DNA of 64,000 bases from Hydractinia symbiolongicarpus (Eukaryota > Cnidaria > Hydrozoa > Anthoathecata > Hydractiniidae): assembly GCF_029227915.1 (NCBI RefSeq), contig NC_079883.1, forward strand, positions 20,894,001 to 20,958,000. Direction: 5' to 3'. Positions 46,736 to 60,269 of this stretch are shown here, one piece after another. A program made the position numbers and the translations under genes. Position 1 is the first letter of the stretch. Each line of letters begins with the position of its first letter. The notes beneath the pieces were generated by a model that was not told the DNA's origin, searched no databases, and saw only the letters and a list, made by a program, of their open reading frames with translations.

Positions 46736-49634
46736 ATCTATTGGTGAGTTGGTTTAAAAGAAGTCGAAATTTTAACTTGAATTAAATTGTCAAGCATACT
46801 ATTAAAGCGATTATTTTCTGAAACATTGTAATTTGCCGAACCATTGTAATTCACCGAACTACTGTATTTACCTGGAAATTTAAATATTTTAATAGTCGAC
46901 GGGGATTGAAATATTTTTGATAAACAACTTTAAATCATTTCTTTAAATCAATGAGAACGGAACATCTACGCATGCATATTTTATAAACTCTTTATTTCAT
47001 AAATATTTTTGTTTTCCACTCATAATTATGAGTTTTTCATTCAGTTCATAAACATTGTGGGATTCCAACGTTTCGTTGTCTTCATTTTCCTTTTTCCTCA
47101 CAAAAACTTCTTTATCATAATTTGAGACGCATTTTATATAATAATAACATTCTTCTTTTGTTTGTTTGTTTTCGTTTTTAGAATATAAACAATCAAGTTT
47201 ATTTCAAGTTACTTTCTTTGTTCTTCCCACTAGTGGATGAGAAGCTAGCGTTATCTTTTCGCCTTCCCTGCTGAGTGATAAGAAAGAGGGAGTGTCTAAA
47301 TTACACACAAATCTTCCTCACAGCTTGATTTCACCAAGATAAATATCAGACGTATTAAATTCAGCTAATCTAATACAAGTTAGATGTTATTTTCATTTTA
47401 TGGCTAACCTGGTTACTTCATTATTTTGAACGAATTGCTACCAGTAACGTAAATTGGACGGCTGTAGCGGAGTTACTTAATGTATGATCAGAAGAAAAAA
47501 CAAAACAAAAGTTAACCTCTAATTTCACTTTTTTAAATATAAAATCTTACAGTAACAAAAAAACAAAGTTTCACAAAATGAAACTATGATTAAAAAAAAG
47601 ATTGCCATTTTTACGTGACATGTGTGAATATAAAACGAGCGCGATTATCAACCAACATTATCGCCACTTATCGCTACGTGACTCATGACGCCCAATGATT
47701 TATACACCATTCGTGTTGGTTATCTTTCGTATACAATTTTTAAAGAATTTTATTACTGAACTGAATTTCATGCGTTTACAAGAAATATTATCAGATGATG
47801 CAATGAAGATATAAATAAAATTTGTTATAAATACAACATTTTTAAGAGTATAAAAAAGGTGGCACATCTATTTTAATTTTAAGGTAGACTTGACACTATT
47901 AGACAAAAAATACACTCAAGTTTTCCTCTTCTTTTTTTTCTTCTAAAAGCTAACATTCAGAACTTATGCACGACAGTAAATAGTAGAACCTCGTTCCCAG
48001 GGAATCAATGCAACATCAGGGCTAATGTTGGGCGACTTGTCTCACAACTTTTTATGCAGCATTGCAGGTCTTATTTACATCTACTTTAAAAACAACCATA
48101 GAAACACAATATTCGGAGTTGCGTGACTTTTAGCCCAGAAAATTACTCCACTCACTGCTGGTAAATGTTTAAACTTTCTTCCTCAAACTTTCATAACTGT
48201 AATTAAGCTTTTAAAAAACATTTTAATCGTTAATAAAGACGAGGTTGGAGAAACCAGAAGAACATTTTCACATTTTCTTCAACAGTAATAAAAATTAAGA
48301 AACGAAACGAGACTTCTTGCTGTTAAATGTGTTTATAGCCAAAGAATTCTTCCAATCTCATTCCCAGTCCTTCTTTATTTTTATACTGAGTTCGCAAATT
48401 AAAAAAAAAAGTATAAAAAGCCCGTGAGCAGAGAGATTGGCAGCACATTGTATACTCTAGCAAATCGATCAAATTTATATGAATGAAAGATTAACTCCTT
48501 CATAACGCGGCGGTATTCGTCATGTGTAAAACTTGAAGAGTAGAGAAATTCAATTGCAATACTGGATTACCAAAGAGTAAGGAAATTTGTCAACAGAATG
48601 TAATTTTAATCCTTGAAGCATTCCAACTGACGCGATGGAGAATTTGTCTGTTCAGATATTATATGAGTAGTCTAATGCTTCATACTTTTTATATAAATTG
48701 TTTATCGTGTATGGCGCTAAGCACTTTACATTTAGTAGTTCTTCATTGTTGATTAATTTAAAAATCTAACGTTGGATTACGTATAATTTCCTGTGATAAT
48801 TCAAAGCAAGTTTATTTCGTTAGTCTCTTTGTCCACAGTTAAGGAGACGATTAACCCTCTTCTAAATAGCATTGTCATCGCAATAGACAAAACAAGATTA
48901 CAAATTTGAAATGTATTTTCAGACTACTAGAGATGAGAGTGTGATGCTATAAGTATGCCAGATCCAATTTTTACAATTAAGAGTATTAACTAGCTACTAA
49001 TAACTTGTTATCGACTGTGGATGTACTGACTATAACTAAAAGTCGTTGACATCAACACGTTGACTATATAAATTTTTTTATCAATCATTCTTTTAAATGC
49101 ATCACAAAATTTAATTTGCGCACTGGTCCTCCCAAAATGTTTATCAATTTAGCTAATTAGTTCCCAATAAAGCATTAAACATGATCTTTTGTTTCCAACA
49201 ATAATAATCTCTGACGTCACAACCCCAGTAATCAATATTATGATTCAGTACGTGCTCCAAATTTCCCCTTCTTATATTTATTTTTAATTCTTGGTGGTTT
49301 TATTTAATCTCTTATTATATTTTATTTTATCCTTTTTAAGAATTATATTTTTCTCCGTCTGGTTGGTAAATTTCTTCCAGTGTCTATCTATGCCATCTTA
49401 AAAATGTTGATATGATGATAATAGCCATTTGGAGAGAGGTGAAAGAGTAAGCGATGTTAAGTTGCTACATTTTAAATAATAAAAAAATAAATACAATATC
49501 CTATTACGTTGCAAATACGTTACTTTCTCGTTACTGGTACAATTTTTTAAAACTACAAATCTACATTTTATAAATATGTGCACAAATATCAAGTTTCTTC
49601 AGAGCATTATAAGCCTTGCGAGGACATTCTTCTG

Positions 49635-52600
49635 TTACCATATATTGCACTTCTCCGCAGGGTTCATTTTGCTGCCAACCGGGCAGTTGTAGGCTTTAGC
49701 AAATTCTTTGGAGTTTGATAGCACGACATCCACTCTACAAAACGATTTTTTGGTATAAACAAAAGCTTTAGAGGACAGAAAACCAGTTAAACACAAGCCT
49801 GAGCCATTATCTTTAATTTCCTCTTGTTTGGTTTCACTTAGCAAGCAAAATTTAAAAGCGGTTTTCAATAAAGTATTTTTGACTATAGTTGGCAAACTCA
49901 AAACGTTGGTGCTGAATCACAAAAAACAAAACAAAATAAATTCAGCTACCATGCTTTAATACTGAATGCTAAACACTACAGCCAACAACTCCAAATGAAA
50001 CTGGCCTTTAGCCAATAATAAAATCTCTATTGATGTGGTATCCAGTTAGATTATTCCTAACAGCCTTATATTTCTTACGTAACGCATATAGAGCATAAAA
50101 GTCTTTCATATCGACCAGTACAATAAAGAGTGGAGGATAGTAAAGCACAATATAAGAGACAAACCTTGTTTTTTCGTTGCTATGGATACTTAATTGAGCA
50201 GACTGTTCTTTTTTCTCTTGTGTGGCCAATGTGCACCATGTCTAAAAAACAATAAAAATCATTGTCAATTTATCTATTCTACAAATTTAAACACATTTTG
50301 CAGCTGAAATATTTGTGCTGCGAATAATAACAAGATAGAATGAAGAATATGATGGCAATACTCTTTTATACATAAGAAATGCACGCTTTTTTATAAGAAT
50401 ATACTCTATACTAAAAATTAAGATAAAATCAGACAAAAAAGTTAAGAATATGCTCATTTTAAAATTGTCTTGCTTGCTGATAGCAAAAAACAACAAGTTT
50501 TATTTATAATATTATTCCCCCCCCCCCCCCCCCTCTCTTTAAAATCCACTTGTCTCTCAAATGAATGAGGTAGCACACAACAGTTTGACAACAGTTTGCA
50601 ACATCAGATCTTTTAATTGTGCCCTTTTAGCACAAGAAAATATGAGAATAATTTTTGCCCAAAAGTTAATATTCATATCGAAATGGAAAACACTATTCCT
50701 ATAAGAAATCGTGCAATTGTTACATTGTTTCAACTTGCGTTATTGAACATAAAACTTGAAATGTAAGCTGTTGGTAAGTAGGTACATCTATACCTACTTG
50801 CCAACAGCTTCTGTGTTATCTTTAAAAAATTAAAGTATTCAGGCGTTTAAACAGAAATTAAGGGAATGCATGATCTCCTAGTTGGTTAGAAGTCCATCTT
50901 TCATAGATGTTTATGTATGGAATTATTGATTTAATTAACGATCGCAGTTAAATCAGAATTTCCTTTTCAACCCAAATCAAGTAAAGCAGCGATTTTTTTG
51001 CGACCTAAACTAATTTCAACTTTCAATTATTCTCTCCAATACATCGTCAAAGGAGCTACCTGTGCAAAACCCAAGAAGAATAGCTGATCTGGAGTAAGTT
51101 TGAATCCAGGAAGAAGTTTATCCGCACCATGGAGGTATTCTGTTGCTTTGAACGCCTACAAATAAAAAGTCTCGAAATAATAAAACAGGGAGAAGGTATC
51201 ACGTACATTTCACTCCTTAATTATATCAGACTTACATTATATGCAATTTTCAATCCTCCATTATCTGCAATGTTTTCAGCTAATGTTTGCTTTGCTCTCG
51301 TCTAAAATACAAAAAGGTAAAAAACATATGCAATTTCGATTCGTTCAAGTAATGCCATTGATCAATGTCAGCATAGGAAATATAAAACATGCAATATTTA
51401 ATATACAATAGCGTCGAGAAAGCTTGTGTTTATGATGTTGCATATTTTTACGTAGTCATAGTTTATTGGTTTTAGATTCTCGAGGTTTCTTAAGGATGGA
51501 AGCTACATTTCCCTATATGTTGCCATGGTAGTCAAAGAGAAGACAAAATTACCAGCGTGACTTATTTTTGATGAAGTATATAACAAGAATTTACTTTGCT
51601 TCCAAACGCTGAATATTGGTTTTCTAAACACTTCGTTCGATTTAAAAATGCTTTTGTTGTTGCGTTGGTCCACCATTTTATCATATTACCAAATTGATCA
51701 TAATGTCGTCCTAAAAACATGGTAGTTGGAGTCTTTTCATCAAATTTCATCAAATTCACTTTCGAATTAATTTATTTGATCTATTTCTATATTACATTTC
51801 GTGAGAAAGCACGCAAGCTTGAAAAATTTTAACAGTGGGTAAAACTGAAAGATTGAACGTTTGATGTCTTAAAAGTATAGAATAAAAAGCGAGAATTTTT
51901 TCTCTCTAAAATTTAATGTAACGTTTTTTATCGAAGATTAGTAATCCATAACCATAAAATTACCTTGCGAATCAAATCCGTGAGTCAATTCATGTCCCAT
52001 TACAAACCCTAATGATCCAAAGTTTACAGATCTGAAAGAATATCAGGCATCATTAAGTTTATCAATATTTGGAAGAAGAGTCTCATCAGTAAATTTCCTT
52101 ATGCAATAGATACCTACACTTCTCTGAAATTGCAAGCTTATTATGTGGAACCTGAAATTCCACATCGGCAGGACAACAGAGAACAAAAGAAAAAACAGAG
52201 CATGTTTATATTAAAACAGTGAAGAATGGATGATTTATTACACCTTTTCAATTTTTGGATCCCTGTTTGAAATCCAGCAGTGGTAGGAGAAGTAAATAAT
52301 AGCTTTAAAAACGTCTAAATATTTAAACTGATTGAGGTTGAATTTAGTTAAAAATCACAAAGAAGGAACTAATTTTTTATGCTCAACTGGAAAGTGTTTA
52401 CAAATTTAACGTTTTATGAAACAGAAGTGGGAAACGGTATTTTCCATGAACTATTTTATTTGATTTCAAATTTATCTAAACTCATTATTGAGTAAATAGT
52501 TCGAAATAGAATTAAGATCTCCCTGAGCATTTTTGCACCTTTTTTTAAAATTATAAATGTTATCTTGGGACATGCAGTAGTAAAGAAGATATGGGCGTGC

Positions 52601-55600
52601 CACATTGTGCAAACATTATTAAAAAACTCACATCGGGTAGCCATGGTCAAAGAATGGTGGCTGAAGGATCCCAGCAGGAAATGCTGAAATCAAATAAAAA
52701 CATAAAATATATAAATAAAAAATAATTAAGGGTATATTATAGTATTCAGTTGGTGGTTTTAAATTTATTGCTAGTAATTTCATTTCATTCTTTTTTCATC
52801 GGAGGGTTTCAAGGGTTTATTAAATTAGTACTTAAATTCGTTTTCCGTGATTTTATCTGGTAAAGTCAAATCTAAAAAATACATCAAAGGACCCAGATGT
52901 TCACAAGTCTGACATCTGTTATTCCAATAAAACACCGCCTAAATCAAATTAGTAATCCCAATATGTATTTTTTAATATTCAAGAAATAAGAAATTCCATT
53001 TGAGGGAGTTATAAAAAGTTTATTATTTATAAATTTCACACAACGCTGTCAATCATGAAAGAGGAAACATAATCTTAGTGATGACGTCAGCAAGTGTACC
53101 CCTACTGAGGATGTGCTTGTATTGTCTTTATATTAATAATAGCGGTATTCTGCCTGTCTGTCCACAAGAAAAACGTCGTGCAAGACACACACGAAATGCG
53201 ATATATAAAGGACGGGCGAACACGTGGATTTATCAACGGGCTACCGTTAGTTTTCGTCGCGTGATTTGTGGTAATCAAGCCGCTATATTTAAGACTGCCG
53301 TAAAAAATTTTTACCACAAAACACATACTAAAATAAATTTGACATTTTGACAAAGATAGAGATTAAAGCAGCTTTCATATGTTTTTTAATGCCGTATGAT
53401 TTTAGCAAGCAAATCAGGAAGACTTTGAAAAAAATTCATCGCGTGCATTGCCATGAAAATATTTTTAGTGATTTAAATCTGAAGGGCAGTTTACGACAAT
53501 GCCCTATGACGTAAAACATTGTCGGAAAAGACACAGATTTTTTACGTTTAAATAACTCATTAAATATGTTTAGGGAATTATGATATCAAAATAAATAAAT
53601 TGAAATTATTTATAAACTAAGAAAACGTTGAAAAAAAGGTTTTAAGGTAGGTTTAAAAGCAGAGATAATGAAATAAAAACGATAAGATATCATGTAGGCT
53701 AAGAAAAAACATGCCATCTGTTTAAAGTTACATCGATTTTTTAAAGAGAAAAACTCAAGCTGCAGGATCGTGCCGCAGAGGCGAACAAAGATTCCCATAT
53801 TTATTTTTCTTTAGATTTAGTATTCTGTTTGTTGCATTCAAAAGTACAAAGATGGTTCCCTTTTCCAGGCTGATATAGCTAACATGAATTATTTCAAAGA
53901 ATGGAACTGAAAGCTTAAAAGAATATACCGCAAATCTAACCAAACGCTGTAATTCCTGTTGCGTTGCTTACAACACATGGCTGATTTTTTTTAGCTTATC
54001 TCTTCCTGAGAAAAGAAAAAGAAAACAAATGGAATAGTGGTGGAGTCGAGATCACGCTTGTGATAACAAAACAAACGACCTAACAATTGTTGAAGGATGG
54101 TCAGACCAAATTAGAGTCGAAGATAAAATTAGACAACCCCCTTTTGAAATTCGTTCTTATTTCAGTTTAACTATTCAAATTAACAACAGAGTTTCTTCGA
54201 AAGCGAACATAAGAACAACAACCAGAAATCTTTGAGCGTTATTTAACCATATATATCTCCATTAGGAAAAAAACTACCAGACACGTTAAGTACATGGCCA
54301 TTTTTCCTCAGAAGCTGTTATGAAGGACGCGGCTGTAGGCTTCAGTAAGGTAAAAACGCTTTAGCTGCATTTTTTTTCTGTGCTAAAATTTGAAAGTTCG
54401 TTATCACAAGCAATTGAGAACGTCGTTTCCATGCGTGTAACATACACTCCGAACTTAGCAAACTCACATATTAATATTCACAGGGGAATTAGGACTAAGG
54501 ATCCTAGGTTGTTTGTCAGCACGGCTCCATTCCACAAGTTTCCTAGGTTGCTTGTCAGCACGACCCAATTCCCCAAGTTTTCAAACCCTTCCGGGCCGTT
54601 GAGCGATTTGTTCCATGATACGGACTTTAAATATAAACTCTTTGCATAGGTTAATCACTTTGATATTAGAATGTACTACGTTTCGATATTTATCTGCATA
54701 TCACAAAAATTTTGGGGCATAGTATAAAGTTCGTAAAAATGGTTAAAAATTTAATAAACGCAAAGTTACGGTACCGAATAAACGCATGAATGACCTACCT
54801 ATATAATTATTTGGTGAATTGTAGTAGGCATTAACTTCAGTGGGTGCCATATGCCACCTAAAACAAGGAGGAGGTTTTTTAGCAAGATTAATGAAAAATA
54901 AATAAAGAGATGTCGTATATCCAACACAAAACATGCGAGTGCTTACTCGTCCCTTTGTACGGCTTTTCCTCTCCTCTGCATTGTCTTTTCATGGTAGAAC
55001 TGTCTTGCATTTAAGAAATTTGATAATGGATTGTCAGATATTTCGAGCTATGGATAAAAAAAACTCAATAGTTAAATTTTCCCAACTTTTCCTAATGGAA
55101 ATAATTTGCAACGTAGAAAGCTGCTGCAATTTCGTATTTAGGTAAAATTTGGACTTTGTTCATAAAAAAGCAATGACAAAGCTAAACGATAAGGAGGTTT
55201 CTGCAAAAAAACTTACACCATCGTAATATTTGTCTAACTTTTCAATTGATTTGACCCATTCTGGATAACCAATCATGTTGATAATTGAGGTTGCCTAACA
55301 CAAAAAGATAAAGGTAAGACAAAAAGTGGTCCATGTTTCAATTTCAGGAACTTTTTAAGTGATTACGAAAATTATAACACAGAGATATGAAATAAAACAT
55401 TAGAAAAATAAATTTAGAAGTATAGTCGGCGACCCCGTGGAAACCGCAATTTGTGCGTCTCGCTACTTGCAGTACCATTTTGCGTGACAGACAGACGCAT
55501 ACGGGTATTATAATAAAGATACAGAAAAGTATCGAAGACGCTCAGTAAAAAGTCTTATACAAGCGCCTAGGAGTAATAATTCAAATCTATAAATTCATAT

Positions 55601-58600
55601 CACCAGGGCCTACTTTACAGAAAGCAAAAATTTTGCTCCTGCGTCATAAGTTACCACATTAACCGAAAGTGAGCACCCGTCAAACACGGAGGTTTTATGT
55701 AACCATAGAGATATAATATAACCGGCACATACCTTTTGTACTGCACGTTTCTTTGTAACGTCATCCATCCATTTTACTGAATGTAAATTTGAAATGAATT
55801 CTTCCTTTATCGTCTGTAACATTTCGTTAACCTGAAATCATTTTTAAATGTTATTTTTTTTCGTAAAATATGGAGCGATTATGGGACTAAAGCAGCGGTT
55901 CGCCTTCAAAATCCAACCTTGGAATTAGGGGAGTTGGAGGAGAGATTGGGGGAGTGGGGAGGGGGAGGGGGAGGGGGGATTGGGGAGTGGGGAGGGGGAA
56001 TGGGGAGGGGGAAGGGGGGTTTGGAGGAGGTGGAATGGGGGAGAGGGGAGAGGGGAGAATAATAGGATAATAACAATTAATTATCATCATCCAATTAATA
56101 CCTCGTGTTTCATGTATTTGCCTTCATTTTCCATTTCTCTAACAAACAAATATCCAGTCGCAAATCCAAGCACAGAATCTGTTTTTGTTACGCAGTTCTT
56201 CCAACTATCTTGGCCTCCCTGCATCCCAGTCTCCTTAGAAGCCAGTTCAATCGCAGCACTGCGGTATTGTTGGGAAAGCAAGGGTAGAATGGGCTTGATC
56301 AGATGCCATACCATATAATTTGCAATGATTCTTTAAAAAAAACAGGTAAAATGAATTTAACAACATCAAACTCTAAGTTGGTTATACTTTATTGCTATCT
56401 GCCATCACATTTTTATGCATGCATGTTCTTATACATGTTTGTGTATAACACCTTTCAAAAAATATAACTGGAAAAACGTTTACCCGATCTGACTTTCTAA
56501 AAACATTTCATTGTCTGAATATACTCTCACGCCACATGTGGGTGTGGCCATTTACATGAAGTGCATACCTTCTTTCTGTTCGTATAACAAGATCTGACAT
56601 GTTTTTAAAATAGTTTGGCGTATACACAATAACCGGTTCACTAGATTTAACAGGCGCTGTAAACATGCTGTTCAGATAATCCAGCCAGGGAATCTAAAAG
56701 TGAAGACAAAATTTATTGGTTGGTTTGTTTTTATGTGACAATCATGCAACAAGAAGTTAGAAGTCTTTCTAGCATTTCTTCTGCAAAACCTGTTTTCTAT
56801 TTGTGCACATAAATATACTTGTGCAATAAATATCTTAAAAAAGTGCCACTAAAGTTTTCAGCATTCTCAATTGAATATCATTTTATGCCATTGCTAGGCA
56901 GAAAACATTCACTCGTAGTTCATAGTTGTTAGTGGGTTTCGCCAGCCCCCCATTTTTTCCCCGTGATTGAGATGTCGCGCACATTTTTGCAAATTTTATG
57001 GTCGCTGCTGGAGTTAGCTGTTCATCTTAAATTATTTTTTGTTCTATTATTTATTTATTTATTTTTTGATTTGTTGATGAACTGTATGAGTCAGTTTTCT
57101 GGAAAAAATAATCATTATACCATTATGACATAATGGCGAATTAACTGTGACGTCTCTATGACGTCAAAATGTTCGGATGACATTATTTGACGGAGTAACA
57201 TCCTCTTGTTTATTGTTATGTGATTTCCAATAAACTATTTGTAGCCTGTAGTTACTTTTTTCTTAAAATTATCAAAAGGTGACGCCATTTACTAACTTAA
57301 ATAATAACATCAACAACAATTATTTTCTATTTTAAAGTATGGTTTTTAACACGGCGGGTAAAACACGGCCTATTTTATAGCAGTAATTTGTGCGGATAAA
57401 AACGGCCCTTGTAATTGTTAGAGCGGTCGCTTTTAGGTCTGGTGCTCGTGGGCGCATATGCTGTCTCTTTGAATGTGTTTTCTGGCGGATTTTCAGCTAT
57501 TATATAACCACTACATGTCGAATTAGCAAGAAGAAGCAACAAATATTCTCACAAGAAGGAACGAAGCATCGTAGTGAGTCTTTGGAGACCGCATTGACAC
57601 TGTTACTTGAACCCCCAGACACTAACCTCTTTAAAGTATCTGGTTTTCAAGCTCTATGGAATCATCTTTATCCTTATAAAAGGGAATTTGTCTTTATATT
57701 TTCACTTTCATGAAAGGTTTATTTAAGTTTTTGTAATTTTGTTTTTCTCAAAAAATGTTTGGATAACTCTATTTTTAGCTGTAAAGTTGACCCATTTTTG
57801 GATGCCGCCATTTTTTTTCTTATTATAATAAGTAAATTATCAGACCCCTTAAAAAAATGAACCCAGTATTATAAAGCGTTAAAGCCACTTACAAGTTGAA
57901 AATATTCATTTCTGTACAAGCTTCATAGATATAGCACATATAATGGAGTATACAAGGCAATCTCTATAATTTTGTTAACACAAAATAAAATATTTTGTGC
58001 AAAACGAAGGACAATGAACTACTTTTACCAAAGAATAAAAATTGACAAAGTAAACATTCTAACTCACAGCAGGACACAAACGTTGCAATTCTTCAATATT
58101 CATCTTGTGATAGATTTGATCAGCTTGTTGAAGTCTCTCTCTGTCTTCGTATATCTCCGAAAGTTTCTTCTCAAACTCGAAGATTTCATCCATTTGCTTC
58201 TTTGTGCTCTCCTTCTCAGCGCCAAGCAGAAGACCAACGTTCATCATGAGTTTCTTGTATGCCTTCACAATCTTAACAAAAATACAGAGTTAGTCACTTA
58301 GAAAAACATCGCTTTTAAGCGCCTGCAATCATGATAATCACCCCCCTCCCAATAAGAAGGATATTTGAAATGGTGATGTTGGATATGTGCACGTCGGGCG
58401 ACCCTCGTGGAATTTTCTACCAGCTTGTGAATACAGCTTACCATTATTTTATAGTGAGAGCAGTAAGTAAAAAAATCAGCGTCAATTTCATACCTTTCAG
58501 AAAAAAATAATGTAATTTTATAAAGGGTTACATAACACATCATATTGAAATACTTTGCTAACACTGAAGGCGAGCAGTAGATTAGCTAACCTTATCTTCA

Positions 58601-59610
58601 GCTGATCTCTTATATATGCTTTCATCTGATAGTGTAACACCGGATTGTTCAATCTAAAATTTTTCCAGAAAACGGAACAGTTATATCACATACATAACGC
58701 AAAACTCGAAGCTATATTTTGATAATGCTGAAAATGTCCACTCGACATATGTTGGAGATTGAACTATGGCTTTACGCATGGTTTCCAATAATTTTAATGT
58801 GTTTACCTGAATAACGTTTCTGCTAGAGTTCTTGTCATCGGGCGCAACGTACATATAAAATAAAGGCATGCTCTTTAAATGATGAATCTTCGATAAAGAA
58901 TGATCAAAATTCCATTGTTCTTCATTCCACGTTGATCTATTTGTTATGGACCACGAACCAACGTCATTAATTAGTGCTATCAATGTTTCGTTGCCGTGAG
59001 ATTCGATGAAGTCTTTTCTTAGACAAGCTTTATAGTACTGTCGTACCTTTCGTAAAGCGAGACTATTTTCTGCACCCTTTTCCAAACGATCTAATATACT
59101 TTTAAGTTTGCGTTGGTTATGATCCGACGCTTGTCCAAAACTTGTCCATTTTGTATGTGTCGGTGGAAGTATCTCGTTTTTTAGCCACGAGCCGCACGCG
59201 TGATCATAAAAACTATCGCATGGGTCCAAAGCGTCACTCATGTAAGTAAAAACTCTATGACTAGCTTCAACGCAGCCCTTTTCGTTGCAAAATTTCTGTC
59301 CTCCTAAAGTAAATTCGAGTAAAGTCTCACCATGTTTATACCGCGAGTAAAACATAGCGGTTAGTAAAACAGACACAAATATGAGCGTACAACCGAGTGC
59401 CGCTAGTAATAACTTCTCAAGTCTTGTCCATTTCGTTTTCTTGAGCTGTCGTTTACCGTAATCCCTTTCTAACTGCTGTATCCACTCTTCGTCATCACTG
59501 TCGTTATCACTGGAGTTGATAAGAAACTGTCTCTGAGAAATATGTTCTTTTCTTTTCTTTTCCCTACGCTGATTTGAACTTACACTGCCCCACCTTGTAT
59601 CCCAAGTCAT
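49635..59610 (-). CDS. M13 metallopeptidase, neprilysin/endothelin-converting-enzyme-like, complete (16 exons, 778 aa)
   Basis: Exons: 58807-59610, 58591-58653, 58068-58271, 56569-56693, 56102-56330, 55733-55831, 55217-55294, 54947-55047, 54799-54857, 52632-52683, 51964-52031, 51595-51710, 51236-51301, 51060-51155, 50165-50241, 49635-49734. All joins are GT/AG and in phase; total 2337 nt. It is a type II membrane protein: an acidic cytosolic end, one membrane segment at residues ~66-88, then the ectodomain starting C-x-C with DPCDSFYDHACGSW. Catalytic zinc site GHELTHGFDSQG (two His, Glu) and the third ligand ENIADNGG are intact, as are VNAYY, FPAGILQPPFF and the C-terminal CNIW. It cleaves small extracellular peptides. 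Length equals the usual 750-780 aa. Start is the first Met of exon 1. Confidence 0.92.
50517..50533. repeat. Poly-C run
   Basis: About 17 C in an intron of the peptidase gene; similar runs are at 23,369 and 31,868. Confidence 0.8.
50765..50810. repeat. Near-perfect short hairpin in a peptidase intron
   Basis: AAGCTGTTGGTAAGTAGGTA, a six-base loop (CATCTA) and a complementary arm with one mismatch that can pair as G-U. The stem is 20 bp. It lies in the intron between the exons at 51060 and 50241. Confidence 0.75.
52690..54780. other. Long intron of the peptidase gene
   Basis: No exon is missing (the coding sum is exact). Near 53,140-53,245 there is a fragment (GCCTGTCTGTCCAC, GTGGATTTATCAACGG) related to the 28.8-30.9 kb family. 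Frames at 53078 and 54380 are not supported. Confidence 0.45.
55425..55525. repeat. Dispersed repeat end in a peptidase intron
   Basis: GTCGGCGACCCCGTGGAAAC and GTGTGTCTCGCTAC-like / GTGACAGACAGACGC words followed by GGTATTATAATAAAG. The second part resembles 2660-2715. Confidence 0.45.
55926..56055. repeat. G-rich tract in a peptidase intron
   Basis: About 130 bases with more than ten runs of four to six G separated by one to five bases (for example GGGGAGGGGGAGGGGGAGG). On the transcribed RNA it is C-rich. Confidence 0.9.
56700..58060. other. Intron of the peptidase gene
   Basis: Non-coding for the host gene. A plus-strand frame at 57390-57713 has a protein-like second half (SLETALTLLLEPPDTNLFKV) but no recognised family; possibly an old element. 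Confidence 0.35.
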
Positions 59611-59735
59611 GTTTCACCTAATTAATTATTGTTTGATATATTTATTGTTTTATATTTTACAATTTTATTTTATCCTGTTTTGTTTTATACGAAGTTGTAA
59701 TAATCTGCCAGCATAAGTTATATACAACTTTCTTC

Positions 59736-60265
59736 TTATTTTTCGGCTGCCATCTTTAAATTTAAACTATACATCAAGTTTCCATCATTTTGAGGATTAT
59801 ATTTCATTCGCAATGTTTCGAACAAAGGTCTTGACCAGTTTCCTTCTTTAGCGTTTAAGAACATTGAAGCGTAACAATAAACAAAAGCGTACGGTAGAAG
59901 ACTATGCAAAAAAATCATGCTCAAGATTTTATGTGCATGTATATATGGCTCTAACAATTTGAAATTCCTTTTATGGTTCAATTCACATTCGAAAATAAAA
60001 AAACTTACGTTCAAGTAGTAACAAAGAACATATATCGCTTTAAAGTTGCAATATGCGGTAAAATATACAATAGAAATTAAAAAAAGGTAGCGAGATAATG
60101 CATGTCATATACTTACAAACTGTGAAAATACACGAGAATTCGCTCATCGCAACTCACATCTACCATATTTGGTTCACACAGACAGCGAACATTACAATAT
60201 ATAGACTTCTCCGATTGTACGTCGTACATATTTTCCGCATCGCTATTTAGTGCATTTTTGTCCGC
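59736..60265 (-). CDS. Unrecognised small membrane protein candidate (two exons)
   Basis: An exon beginning at 60265 after GTTAACAG encodes ~35-49 residues with a Cys cluster (YCNVRCLCEPNMVD). Possible donors are GTGAGT after MVD (phase 0) and GTAAG at 60116 (phase 2). Downstream, a frame ending at 59736 encodes a membrane segment (KILSMIFLHSLLPYAFVYCY) and a tail ending in NLKMAAEK; the phase-0 donor could join PYIHAHK after TTAGAG. The upstream start is not identified. It ends 125 bases before the peptidase's first exon. I cannot name the family and the join is uncertain. Confidence 0.35.
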
Positions 60266-60269
60266 CTGT

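Larger units (their letters stand above)
43252..49634. other. 6.4-kb upstream region of SIX3/6, no gene seen
   Basis: AT-rich between the SIX3/6 start and the 3' end of the peptidase gene. Contents: a (TA)n/(TATATA) microsatellite at 44,035-44,130, the 33-bp minisatellite at 46.4 kb, and a CCTCGTTCCCAGGG fragment near 47,990. Long frames (43947-44210, 46370-46711) come from the repeats. Developmental enhancers would be expected here but none can be read directly. Confidence 0.45.

Noticed and set aside
51302-51594. A missing peptidase exon between the WW-containing and ENIAD exons
   Set aside because: The link looked short by about a dozen residues, but the 16 exons already sum to an exact multiple of three with matching phases and normal total length, and no exon is visible in the gap.
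57390-57713. 107-codon plus-strand frame inside the peptidase intron
   Set aside because: The second half is protein-like but no family is recognised and there is no splice or promoter evidence.
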